Below, piece by piece: positions 49,056 through 58,200 of a stretch of 64,000 bases of DNA. Below the pieces are notes generated by a model. The model was not told where the DNA came from, searched no databases, and saw only the letters and a program-made list of their open reading frames with translations. The stretch covers positions 1 to 64,000 of the forward strand of contig NZ_FONV01000001.1 of the NCBI RefSeq assembly GCF_900113015.1, given 5' to 3'. This DNA is from Actinoplanes philippinensis. Its GTDB lineage: Bacteria; Actinomycetota; Actinomycetes; Mycobacteriales; Micromonosporaceae. Each line of letters begins with the position of its first letter. Position 1 is the stretch's first letter. Made by a program: the position numbers and the translations under genes.

Positions 49056-50392
49056 CCGGCGGCGATGGCGAACAGGTCGAGCCGCCGGCGCACATTGGTG
49101 CGCAGCGACGGACACGGCGGTGTTCCCTCGCGCCAGAGCTTGGGGCAGGCCCCACCGCACAGCGGCAGGATCGTGCAGTCGCGACAGCCGGTCTCGCCGG
49201 CGGCCACCGCTTCGAACCAGTCGTCGAACGCACCGGGCGGGCGCAGCGCGTCGGCGTCCAGCACTCCGACCTGACCCACCGGCGCATCGGCGTGAACGGG
49301 CACCAGGGGCTGCTCGGTGCAGCTGTAGATGCGCCCGTCGGGCGCGATGACCTCGCTGTGCCGGGTCACCGCGGCGCAGACAACCGGACGCGGCCGGGAC
49401 GGCAGCAGCGAGAACCGCAGGCCATGACGTTGATAGGCGGCAAACCATTCGATCTCCGCCGCGGCCGACTCCGCCTGCGACAGAGCCACCGCTGTGACGT
49501 CGTTGCCCCAGGGATGGACCGGCGCCGGGTAGCAGCCCACCCGATCGTGGGCGAGACCGGCGTCGGCCAGCGCCGCCGCGAACGGTTCGGCCAGCCCGGC
49601 GTTTCCGGTGCCCACGTTCGACCGGATGACGAACCGCAGGCCCGAGAGCTCCTCGACAGCCAGTGCTGCGGCGATGACCGCGGTGATCTGCCGGAACGAC
49701 CCGTGACCGTTCTTCATCGGCCGGGTGACGTCGTGCGCCTCGGCAGGACCGTCGAGGGTGACCTCGATCGTGCTGACCCGGCACTGCAGGTGCAGCGCCC
49801 GGAGTTTGCGCGCGTCCAGAAGGGTTCCGTTGGTGACGACTTTGGCGTCGTAACCGATACCGGCCGCGGCGGTGCTGGCCACGAAGCGCTGGGACAGGTC
49901 ACGCAGGACAGCGAAGGCCATCAGCGGCTCGCCGCCGAACCACCTCACGCCGATCCGGTTGTAGCGGCCCGACCTCGCCGCCCGATCGACCCGCTCGGCC
50001 AGCGCGGACCGGTGATCACGGGTCACCACGGTTCGTTCGTGACGCTGCCCGCAATAGTCGCAGCCCATGTTGCAATACCCGCTCGGCATCACCACGAAGT
50101 CGCGCACGCCCTGGTCACGGGCTGCGCGACGGCCGGCCTCAAGCACTTCGGCCGCCTCGTCGCGGCTGTCGTCGACCAGCAGGCCGGCCGCGGCGAGCCG
50201 ACCGTCGTGGGCGGTCTGCGCCGCCCCCGGGTCGTGGCCGGTGGCGGCGGTGTCCAGCCGGGCCGCGGTATCCAGATCGACCAGGTGAACCCGGGCGGTG
50301 GCGGTATGCAGCACCGCGCGCACCAGGTGCCCGGCCGGGTGGCGGAGGACGGTGTCGCCGACCACGGTGTAACGGCTGGGTCTTAGCGACAC
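49010..50392 (-). CDS. Radical SAM/SPASM peptide-modifying enzyme
   Basis: 460 aa. The N-terminal ~90 residues look like a precursor-recognition region. The SAM cluster motif is GYCNMGCDYCG (Cys107, 111, 114), followed by GVRWFGGEPLMAF. The C-terminal SPASM domain has Cys in VVCAAVTRHSEV, IYSCTEQP, TGCRDCTILPLCGGACP and PPCPSL, enough for two extra clusters. Such enzymes install thioether, C-C or cyclophane links in RiPPs. GTG at 50392 is 3 nt after the stop of the small peptide gene, implying coupled translation. The gene converges on the ABC exporters with a 46-bp overlap. Confidence 0.92.
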   Translation of the reverse strand: MSLRPSRYTVVGDTVLRHPAGHLVRAVLHTATARVHLVDLDTAARLDTAATGHDPGAAQTAHDGRLAAAGLLVDDSRDEAAEVLEAGRRAARDQGVRDFVVMPSGYCNMGCDYCGQRHERTVVTRDHRSALAERVDRAARSGRYNRIGVRWFGGEPLMAFAVLRDLSQRFVASTAAAGIGYDAKVVTNGTLLDARKLRALHLQCRVSTIEVTLDGPAEAHDVTRPMKNGHGSFRQITAVIAAALAVEELSGLRFVIRSNVGTGNAGLAEPFAAALADAGLAHDRVGCYPAPVHPWGNDVTAVALSQAESAAAEIEWFAAYQRHGLRFSLLPSRPRPVVCAAVTRHSEVIAPDGRIYSCTEQPLVPVHADAPVGQVGVLDADALRPPGAFDDWFEAVAAGETGCRDCTILPLCGGACPKLWREGTPPCPSLRTNVRRRLDLFAIAAGYTPVPPRHLSISSA

Positions 50393-50395
50393 GAC

Positions 50396-50587
50396 TCAGG
50401 AGCCCGGCTCGTGGCAGCCACCATCGACCCATCGCCCGTCCACGTCGGGGCCATCGATCCCGGCGGTGATCTCCTCGAGGAACAGGTGCGTCTGGTGCTC
50501 CAGCCCGTTCGCCACGGCGAGGAAGTGGTCCGTGGCATGTCGGGCCAGCTCAGCGGCATGGAGGAGCAGCCATGGCTCGATTAGCAT
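50396..50587 (-). CDS. Candidate RiPP precursor for the radical SAM enzyme, 63 aa
   Basis: The helical N-terminal part MLIEPWLLLHAAELARHATD followed by HFLAVANGLEHQTHLFLEE has leader character. The tail is short, Gly/Asp-rich and contains the only Trp and Cys after the leader (GRWVDGGCHEPGS; Trp53, Asp55, Cys58). W-x-D is a form of the aromatic-x-x motif used by cyclophane-forming radical SAM/SPASM enzymes; the single Cys could instead form a thioether. ATG at 50587 has GGGAG upstream. No known family is recognised, so the precursor role rests on size, position and coupling. Confidence 0.6.
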   Translation of the reverse strand: MLIEPWLLLHAAELARHATDHFLAVANGLEHQTHLFLEEITAGIDGPDVDGRWVDGGCHEPGS

Positions 50588-50623
50588 GTGCACTCCCGAT
50601 CGCAGGCGCAGGGCAACGTCCAA

Positions 50624-50651
50624 ATTTTACGAGACGATCTAAATGAGTCAA
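50624..50651 (-). promoter_or_regulatory. Promoter for the precursor/radical SAM pair
   Basis: On the minus strand TTGACT (50651-50646) and TAAAAT (50629-50624) are 16 bp apart, about 37 bp before the peptide ATG. The A/T content stands out locally. It lies between the peptide gene and the divergent regulator, so a regulator site nearby is plausible. Confidence 0.55.
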
Positions 50652-50737
50652 GCGTTCGAGTCGGCCCAGTCGTCGAAGGGCATCACGACGTCACCTATCC
50701 TGGGTGGCGAAAGCTCACTGTTGCAGAGGATTCGTCC

Positions 50738-51385
50738 ATGGCCGACGGTCGCCGTATCGTTCACGACGTCGAGACGCTCAAAGCGCTCGCCGATCCGGCG
50801 AGACTGGCGATCCTCGAACTTCTGATGGGCGACTACGCACGGACCTGGACGGCGAAGGAGCTCGCCGGCGCCATCACGATGCCGCCCAAGAAGATCTACT
50901 ACCACCTCGGCTTGCTGGAGCAGCAGGGCCTGCTGGAGGTCCGCACGACGCAGGTCGTCAACGGGATCATCGAGAAGCACTACGGCGCCGGCCAGGAGAG
51001 CATCACCTTTCAACGCGGCGGCGCACCCGGCGCCGGCGCACCGGCCGAATCGCCGGAACAGATGAGCCAGCTGGTGACGACCCTGTTCGCCGAGGTGCAG
51101 ACTCACATCCTGGCCGGCCTGGACTCGGGCGCGGCGGTGATGAACCGCGACGCTCCGGACGACAAGCGGATGGTGATCAGCTACACCACCGCCGGGATGG
51201 CGCCCCGGCAGGCCGGGGAGTTCCGGGACGCCCTGCTCGCCGTGATCGAGCGCTTCCGGGCCGCCAGCACCCCCGGCGCACCCGCCTTCGAGCTCCTGGT
51301 GGCCATCCACCCCCGGGGCACAGCGGCGCCGGGGGCGGATGGCGCTGACGAGACGCCGACCGCCGGCGGCGCCGCCGCGCCCTAG
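50738..51385 (+). CDS. ArsR-like winged-helix regulator
   Basis: 215 aa. The HTH domain (ALADPARLAILELLMGDYAR, TAKELAGAITMPPKKIYYHL, LLEQQGLLEVRTTQVVNGI) fits the helix_turn_helix ArsR/YdfH-type dimeric regulators. Residues ~100-200 form an effector or dimer domain (SQLVTTLFAEVQTHILAGLD, RDALLAVIERFRAAS), and the tail is Ala/Gly-rich. No metal-binding Cys. ATG at 50738 with AGAGGA upstream. It is divergent from the radical SAM pair, making it the likely regulator of that pair and perhaps of the whole RiPP locus. Confidence 0.85.
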   Translation: MADGRRIVHDVETLKALADPARLAILELLMGDYARTWTAKELAGAITMPPKKIYYHLGLLEQQGLLEVRTTQVVNGIIEKHYGAGQESITFQRGGAPGAGAPAESPEQMSQLVTTLFAEVQTHILAGLDSGAAVMNRDAPDDKRMVISYTTAGMAPRQAGEFRDALLAVIERFRAASTPGAPAFELLVAIHPRGTAAPGADGADETPTAGGAAAP

Positions 51386-51404
51386 TCCCTCCGGCGGCGG
51401 CTCG

Positions 51405-53174
51405 TCAGGAGCGGTGGCGCAGGGTGAGCGGGAAGGTGCCCTCGCCGATGCCGGTGAGGGTGCGGGTGTTCTGCCTCAGGTAGGTGTCGAGGAACGGTGA
51501 CCGATCGCCCTGGGTGGGCACGTCGAGGCGGGGGTTCTGTACCGCGAGGCCGATCCGGGCGCGGGTGATCTCGATCGTGTTGCCGCTCGGGGTGTCGCGC
51601 CAGTTGCCGCTGCCGATCGTGCCGAGCTGTACGCCCAGCTGGTGGCCCGGCTCGAAGGTCCAGTCCGTGGACTTCAGGTCGAACGCCACCCGGCCCGCTC
51701 GTTCGATCAGGGCCACGTTCTCGTCGAACATCACCGCGGTTCCGTCCGGGGCGACGTCCCACAGCCGCGCCATGACGTTGCCCGGCGCGCTCGCGTGCAG
51801 CGTGATCTGCGGTGTGGCAGTGATCCGCAGCCGTGACCGGACCGGTGTGGACCAGGTGAAATAGCTCGACGTCGGCGCGAGGGCACGGGCGGCGGGTGGC
51901 ACGGGGTCGGTGTAGTGCTCCATGTCCCACCCGTCAGCGGTGGGGGCGGCCAGGGTCGCGCCGATGCCGTCGTCGACGTACCGGCCGTCGGCCAGGGCCG
52001 CGCTGGTACGGGACGACGGCGCCGGCCAGGTCGGCTGGGCGCGCCACGCGCCGGTGTTGTCCTCGACGGCGTAGGCCGGGTCGTGCACCGCCGGGCGGAT
52101 GCCCTTCAGGTAGCGGTCGTAGAAGCGCATGACCTCGTCGAAGAAGCCGGCGCGGCCCATCAGCAACTGGCCCTGGCCGTTCGTCTCGTTGCCGCGGACG
52201 TGCTCCCACTGCCCCACCCAGCCTCGCTCGACGCCGTGGTGGTTGTCGAGGAACTCCTGCATGTCCTCGGGCTTGGTGTTGTTCTCGATGAAGCCCTGCG
52301 TGACGAAGAGCGGCGTGTTCGTGCCCCGGGCCTGGGCGGCGAGGTTGCGGGCGCGCCAGTAGGACGAGTACCGGTCGGGATTGTTGTTGTTCGTGAGGTT
52401 GTCGGCCAGGCACTCGGGGTGGCTCTGCTCGTAGGCCGCGTTGGCCCGGTAGCGGGCGGTGTCGTCGGGCAGCGGCGTCATGGTGGCGATGCCGTTGTAG
52501 GCGTTCGGGGTGCCGGTCACGTTGGGCCGCGGAACCCCGTTGCTGAACAGGTAGTTGTACATGTTCCACACCGGCTCCTGCGCCACGACGGCCTTCAACG
52601 CCGGCAGGCGCAGGTTGTTGCCGACCAGGCCGGTGGTGGCGTCGTACGACTTGCCGTACATGCCGACTCGGCCGGTCGACCACGGGCGTGTCGCCGTCCA
52701 CTGGATCGCGGCCGTCACGTCCGCCTGCTCGCCCGGGCCGATCCAGTCGAGGCAGCCGGTGCTCCCGCCGAAGCCACGCAGATCGACCATGACATAGGTG
52801 TAGCCGCGGGCGAAGAGATCGGCGCCGCTGGTGAAGTCGGCGAAGCGGCTGGACGGGCCGGTGCGGGTCCACCCTTCCGGCCCGGTCTGGCCCGCGTGGT
52901 TGAAGTACGAGCCGACGGCGAGGATCACCGGCGTCCGGGCGTGCGCCGGCAGGTGCGCCGGCCGCAGGACGTCGGCGTGCAGCTCGACGCCGCTGTCATC
53001 GGCGGACGGGAAGTAGGCTTCCGTCCACACCGCGCCCTCCGGCACGCGGGGGTTCTCCTCGTGGGTGACGCCCGGCGGCGAGGCAGCGGCGGCGGCCGCC
53101 GGGCCCCCTACCGCGAGAGTGGCCACCGTGATCAGCGTGCCGGCGGCGGCCGCGGCTCGTCCGCGTAGATTCAT
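51405..53174 (-). CDS. Secreted X-prolyl dipeptidyl aminopeptidase (S15/CocE family)
   Basis: 589 aa. Sec signal peptide in the first ~35 residues (AAAAAGTLITVATLAVGGPA). The S15 alpha/beta hydrolase core has nucleophile Ser176 in MYGKSYDATTG, while YVMVDLRGFGGSTGC precedes it. The C-terminal jelly-roll (~400-589, TPQITLHASAPGNVMARLWD) is the CocE/NonD domain. It removes X-Pro dipeptides or hydrolyses acyl esters outside the cell. ATG at 53174 has TGGAGG upstream. Divergent from the metalloprotease, suggesting joint control of extracellular protein use. Confidence 0.9.
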   Translation of the reverse strand: MNLRGRAAAAAGTLITVATLAVGGPAAAAAASPPGVTHEENPRVPEGAVWTEAYFPSADDSGVELHADVLRPAHLPAHARTPVILAVGSYFNHAGQTGPEGWTRTGPSSRFADFTSGADLFARGYTYVMVDLRGFGGSTGCLDWIGPGEQADVTAAIQWTATRPWSTGRVGMYGKSYDATTGLVGNNLRLPALKAVVAQEPVWNMYNYLFSNGVPRPNVTGTPNAYNGIATMTPLPDDTARYRANAAYEQSHPECLADNLTNNNNPDRYSSYWRARNLAAQARGTNTPLFVTQGFIENNTKPEDMQEFLDNHHGVERGWVGQWEHVRGNETNGQGQLLMGRAGFFDEVMRFYDRYLKGIRPAVHDPAYAVEDNTGAWRAQPTWPAPSSRTSAALADGRYVDDGIGATLAAPTADGWDMEHYTDPVPPAARALAPTSSYFTWSTPVRSRLRITATPQITLHASAPGNVMARLWDVAPDGTAVMFDENVALIERAGRVAFDLKSTDWTFEPGHQLGVQLGTIGSGNWRDTPSGNTIEITRARIGLAVQNPRLDVPTQGDRSPFLDTYLRQNTRTLTGIGEGTFPLTLRHRS

Positions 53175-53233
53175 CCGACCTCCAATATCGACCGTCCATT
53201 GAGCGATCTCGATAAGTTTGCCAGGATGACGCC

Positions 53234-55243
53234 ATGACGACGGGGCGACGGTTGTTCTCGGCACTGTCCGTGGCGACGCTTCTGGTGGCGGGCGCCGTCA
53301 ACGCCGCACCGGCGACGGCCGCGCCGCCGGCCGGGGATCCGGACACGCCGTGGCGCATGCGGCACTGGCCGCAGACCCAGCCCTGGCAGGTCGACGAGGC
53401 GGTCACCCTGGGCGGCCCGGCCGGCACGCCGCAGCCGATCGACCCCCAGCGGTACGAGATGCCGGACACGATGACCTGGGACGACTACCGGGCCGTGCCG
53501 GGCGCCGACTGGGCCGACCCGGCGGTACGCGGCTCGGAACGCACCTTCAACGGGGCGCTGGTGCTGGTCGACTACCCGAACCAGCCGTTCGTGGTCACGC
53601 AGCCGGCGAACTCGACGATCTACGGGAACCCGTCCGGCGTACAGAATCTCGATCGGTCCGAAGTGCCGGCGTTCTACCGGGACTTCCTGAACAAGCCGGG
53701 GACGCTCAACCGCGGCCACACCATCCACGAGTACTGGATGGAGGACTCGAACGGGCGCTTCGGCATCGACCTGAGCGCCTTCGGCGTCTATCAGATGCCA
53801 CATCGGAGTCACGAGTACGGCGTCGAGAACTCCATGCAGCGCGGACTGGGCTGCCCGGCCGGCGACGTGTGCGGGCGTGACCTGCGGACCGACGCGCGGG
53901 CGGCCTGGATCGCGGCGGTCGGCGAGCAGGAGGCAGCCTCGTACGACTTCGTGTTCTTCCTCTCGGCCGGCCAGGACGAGTCGGCCACCTGGCAGGAGTT
54001 CGGCCCGATGAAGTTCACCACCAAGGAGGACGTGAGCGAGGAGTTCGGCCCGCCGGACGTGTCGCTGCCGAACTGGAACGCGACCCGTTACGTCGAGTGG
54101 ACGTCCTGGCAGGCCTCGGCGAACATCTGGCCGAACGCCACCCAGGGCAGCTCACTGCAGGCGGAGAGTTCGGGCATGTCGACGTACGCGCACGAGTTCA
54201 GCCACATCCTCGGCATCGGCGACAACTACAACAACCCGTACTCCGTGCCGGCGCGCCGCGACTACAGCGGGCCGTGGGAGATGCTGAGCCGCGGCACGTT
54301 CAACGGACCCGGCGGCCCGCACAGCCGGTGGCTGATCCCCGGAACCGGGGGCTCCTCGATGGGCGCCCAGCACATGCTGCGCAACAAGATGAAGCTCGGC
54401 ATCATCGACGACGCGGCGGTGCTGAAGCTGTCCCGCGACGCGCTCGCCCGGTCCGGCGTCGTGGTGACCCGCGTGACGGCGCGCGCGGCCGGCCCCGGCG
54501 GACACCGGCTGGCCGGCATCAACGTCACCCTGGACGGCGGCGACCGCGGCCCCTCCTGCAACCCGGCGACGGATCCGTACTGCGACGGCGGCGGATACCA
54601 GAACTACACGCTCGAAGTGGTCGACCGGATGGGCTTCGACTCGTTCACGCCGGACTCCGGCGTACTGCTGGCCAAGACGAAGGACGCGGACGCCGCACCG
54701 TTCATCTGGACCATCGACGCCAACCCGCAGGACATCGACAAGGTCGACTTCGTGCTGCCGGACGGCACGCCACAGAAGATGACCATCGGCGACTACCGGC
54801 AACTCTCCGACGCTCTGTTCCACGCCGGCACCGGCTCGGGCAGCCGGTTCGAGTTCACCGACACGGCCAACCGGCTGCACTTCTACATCCTCGACCGGCA
54901 ACGGGACCGGCACGGCGTGCTCTCGTACGACGTGGCGGTGCGCTCGCTCGACGGCGCCGGGCCGTCCCCCCGCGGGGTGCGGGCCTCGCCGGCCGGCGCT
55001 CGCCCCGCGCCGTCCGGCTGGGCCCGGTGCACGATCCCGATCCGCAACACCGGCCGGGACGCCGACGTTTTCCGGATCTCGGCGCCGGGGGCGGTGCTGC
55101 CCCGGGCCGTCGTCGGGGTGGCGGGCCGTCAGCCGGCCTCGGTCGAGGTCTACGTCAAGGACGTGCGGACGGTGCCGGTCGAGATCAGGTCGGAGAGCGA
55201 CCCGGCCGCGACCGCCGTGACCTCGTGCACCGTACGACGGTGA
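53234..55243 (+). CDS. Secreted M6-type metalloprotease
   Basis: 669 aa. Signal peptide ends near residue 29 (APATAA). The zinc site is H320-EFS-H324 in TYAHEFSHILGIGDNYN, with a downstream SGPWEMLSRGTFNGPGG Met-turn-like segment. RTFNGALVLVDYPNQPFVVT and FYRDFLNKPGTLN fit the M6/immune-inhibitor-A-like group. The C-terminal ~200 residues are beta-rich and include APSGWARCTIPIRNTG, a bacterial Ig-like or CARDB-type repeat. Extracellular protein degradation is likely. It is 59 bp from the divergent S15 gene. Confidence 0.9.
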   Translation: MTTGRRLFSALSVATLLVAGAVNAAPATAAPPAGDPDTPWRMRHWPQTQPWQVDEAVTLGGPAGTPQPIDPQRYEMPDTMTWDDYRAVPGADWADPAVRGSERTFNGALVLVDYPNQPFVVTQPANSTIYGNPSGVQNLDRSEVPAFYRDFLNKPGTLNRGHTIHEYWMEDSNGRFGIDLSAFGVYQMPHRSHEYGVENSMQRGLGCPAGDVCGRDLRTDARAAWIAAVGEQEAASYDFVFFLSAGQDESATWQEFGPMKFTTKEDVSEEFGPPDVSLPNWNATRYVEWTSWQASANIWPNATQGSSLQAESSGMSTYAHEFSHILGIGDNYNNPYSVPARRDYSGPWEMLSRGTFNGPGGPHSRWLIPGTGGSSMGAQHMLRNKMKLGIIDDAAVLKLSRDALARSGVVVTRVTARAAGPGGHRLAGINVTLDGGDRGPSCNPATDPYCDGGGYQNYTLEVVDRMGFDSFTPDSGVLLAKTKDADAAPFIWTIDANPQDIDKVDFVLPDGTPQKMTIGDYRQLSDALFHAGTGSGSRFEFTDTANRLHFYILDRQRDRHGVLSYDVAVRSLDGAGPSPRGVRASPAGARPAPSGWARCTIPIRNTGRDADVFRISAPGAVLPRAVVGVAGRQPASVEVYVKDVRTVPVEIRSESDPAATAVTSCTVRR

Positions 55244-55259
55244 CGTCCCGGGCTCGCCG

Positions 55260-58200
55260 CTACCCCGGGCAGGTCGGCCGGTACGCCGCTTCCGGGATGT
55301 GGGCGGCCCACTCGTCCGCCGTGAAGCCGCCACCCGCCGCCGCGCAGGCGACCGTCGCGGGCTCGTCCCGCAGCGCGATCAGCGACGAGTAGTCCCACAG
55401 CACGGCACGCCGGCTCCCGGTCTCCCCACCGGTGGCCGTCAGTGTCCGCCCGTCCGGATGTGGCACCAGCAACGCCGACCCCAGCGAGGCACGTCGCATC
55501 GCCGTCATCCGGACCGGCCCGGACGGCTCGCCCACGTCCCAGAACGCCACCGAGCCGTCCCCGGATCCGGTGGTCACCGTTCGCCCGTCCGGCCCGAACG
55601 CCACCGACCGGACCACGGCCCGGGTGCCGGTCAGGATCGCCTGCCGGCGGGGCCGGCCGGTGAGGGTCCAGACCGCCGCGGTCCGGTCGGCGCTGCCGGT
55701 CGCCAGCATGCGCCCGTCCGGGCTGAACGCCACGGCGAGCACGGCGTCCCCGTGTCCCTTGAGCGTCGTGCCCCGCACCGGCTTCTTCTGGTCGGTCACG
55801 TCCCAGAGAACGACCGACTTCCCCTCACCCACCGCGATGGTGCGCCCGTCCGGGCTGTAGGTGACGGCCTCGACGAAATCCACGCCGTTCAGAAGGGAGA
55901 CCAGGGACGGCAGGTACGGCGTGGTGAGGTCCCAGAGCGTGACGAGGTAGGTCCCGCTGTCGATGGCGAGCGTGCGCTCGTCCGGACTGAACGCCATCCG
56001 GCCGTTCGCTCCCCCGCCGGGCATACTCCCGGCTGCTCTCGGCGCGCTCGGATCACTGACGTCGGTGATCGTCACCCCCGCCTGCTCCGTCAGCCCGCTC
56101 GCGGCGATCAGGCCGCCGGACGGGCTGACGGCGGCCGTGCCGATGCTCCCGTCATGGACGCGCACGGTGGCGCGCTCGATCGGGCGGGTCCGGTCCGAGA
56201 CGTCCCACACCGTCGCCGTTCCGTCAGCGTGCACGGTGGTCAGCCGCCGCCCGTCCGGGGTGACGGCCGCCGTCACCGTCCGTCCGGCGGGCCGGTCCGC
56301 CTGGCCGACGGCCGCCGGCTCACCGTGCGCCGCGGCGTTCCACAGGCTCAGCGTACGGGCGCCGCCGACCGTGGCCAGCGTCCGGCCGTCCGGGCTGAAC
56401 GACATCGCGCTCGCGGAACCGGCCTGGTCGTTGAGGTCGAGCATGGGCACCAGCGTGTCGGTGAGGTCCCAGAGACGTGCCGTCCCGTCGTCGTCGCTGC
56501 TGGCCATCGTCCGGCCGTCCGGGCTGAACGCCACGGCACGGGACCGCGTCGCCACCGTGTCGCCCCGCCGTGGCCTCGCCGGATCGTCCAGTCGCCAGAC
56601 CACCTGGTTCCCCTCCTCGTCGTTGGTGACCAGCAGCGGCCGGACCGGGTGGACGACGACCTGCACCCAGCTGCCGGGCAACGTGCCCACCTCGGTGGGG
56701 TTGGTGCGGTCGGTGATGTCCCAGACGGTTCCGGGCGCGCCGGCGGTCACCACGCCACGGCCGTCCGGAGTGAACCCCAACGGCGCCGGATATCCCGTGG
56801 TCTGCCGGGTGAGCAGAGCGGGCCGGGCCGGGTCGGACACATCCCACAGCGACCACGCGCCGTCGTAGTCGACGACCCCGAGCGTCCGGCCGTCCGGGCT
56901 GAAGGTGGTCCAGTTGCCCCCTTCCACGGGCACGACTCCGGCGAGCACCGGATGTGCCGGATCGGACACGTCGAAGAGATGCGGCGCGAGCTCGAAGCCA
57001 CCGGAGATCACGAGCATCCGGCCGTCCCCGCTGAAGACCGGCTGGGCGGTGAGGAGGAAGCCGTCGAGCGGGGCGAGCCGGACCGGGTTCGCCCGGTCGG
57101 CCACGCTCCACAGGGCGGCCGTGAAACCGGACTCGACGACGGCGATGACGTCGCCCGGCCCGTAGGCGGCGGACCAGGTGTCGTTCATCGTGCCGGCCCG
57201 GCGGGTGGCGGCTACGATTCCGGCCAGCTCGGTGCGGGCCTCGGTGCCCGGCTGGATCCGCTGGGCGGCGATGCCCAGCCGCAACGCCGTCACCGGGTCG
57301 TTGTCGAGCGTCGCCTTCGCCTGGTTGATCAGGCGCCGCCCGGTGGTGACCTTCTTCTGCTCCTCGGCGTTGGCCTCCTGTCTGCGGGCCTCCTCGGCAG
57401 CCGCTTCCGCCTTCCGCTCGTTCTGCTCGGCGATGGTCCTCTGCCGGAGGGCCTCCGCCGCGGCCAGGTCGGCCATCCGCTGCTGCTGCTGGGCGTTGCG
57501 GCGCTGCCGTTCGGTCTCCGCCGCGGCCTCCTCGGCGAGGCGTTGCTGCTGCTCCGCGATGATCCGCTGGCCAGTCGCCTCCCGCGACGACTGCCGTGCC
57601 AGTTCGCGTTGCTCCCGGGCCACCGCCTCCTGCTGCCGGGCCAGCGCCTGGGCACGTTTGGCCAGCTCCTGCTGACGGCGGGCGGCCTTCTCCTGCCGGT
57701 CCGCCTCGGCCGCCGCCCGCCGCGCCGCGGCCTGTTGCTCCCGGGCGCGTTCCTCCTGCCGCCGGCGTTCGACGGTGGCGGCGCGGGCCCGCGCCTCCTG
57801 CGTGTGCGCGTTCTCCTCGTGGCTGCGAGCCTCCTCGGCGTACCGCTCGGCCTCACCACGCTGGAACGAGGCGTCCCGCTGCTGGCGCCGGGCCTCCACC
57901 GCCGCAGCCGTCGCCCGGTCGGCGTTGCGGTCCGCGAGCACGGCGGTCCCGGACGCCACCACGGTCAGCAGGGCGACGATCGCCACCGCCACCCGGCGCA
58001 GCCGGCGGCTCTGCCGGTGGTGCCGGAGATCCTCGCTCTCCAGCTCGTCCTTGCTGACGCCGTGCATGGGTGCGGCCAGCTCCGCGATCGCGTCCCGGAA
58101 CCGGGAGTCGCGCAGGTCGAGGTTCCGCTCGTCGTGCGCCCAGCGCAGGTCCAGGAAGAGCGGCTCCTCGGCGAAGACACCGCGCAGGGCGCCGGGCACG

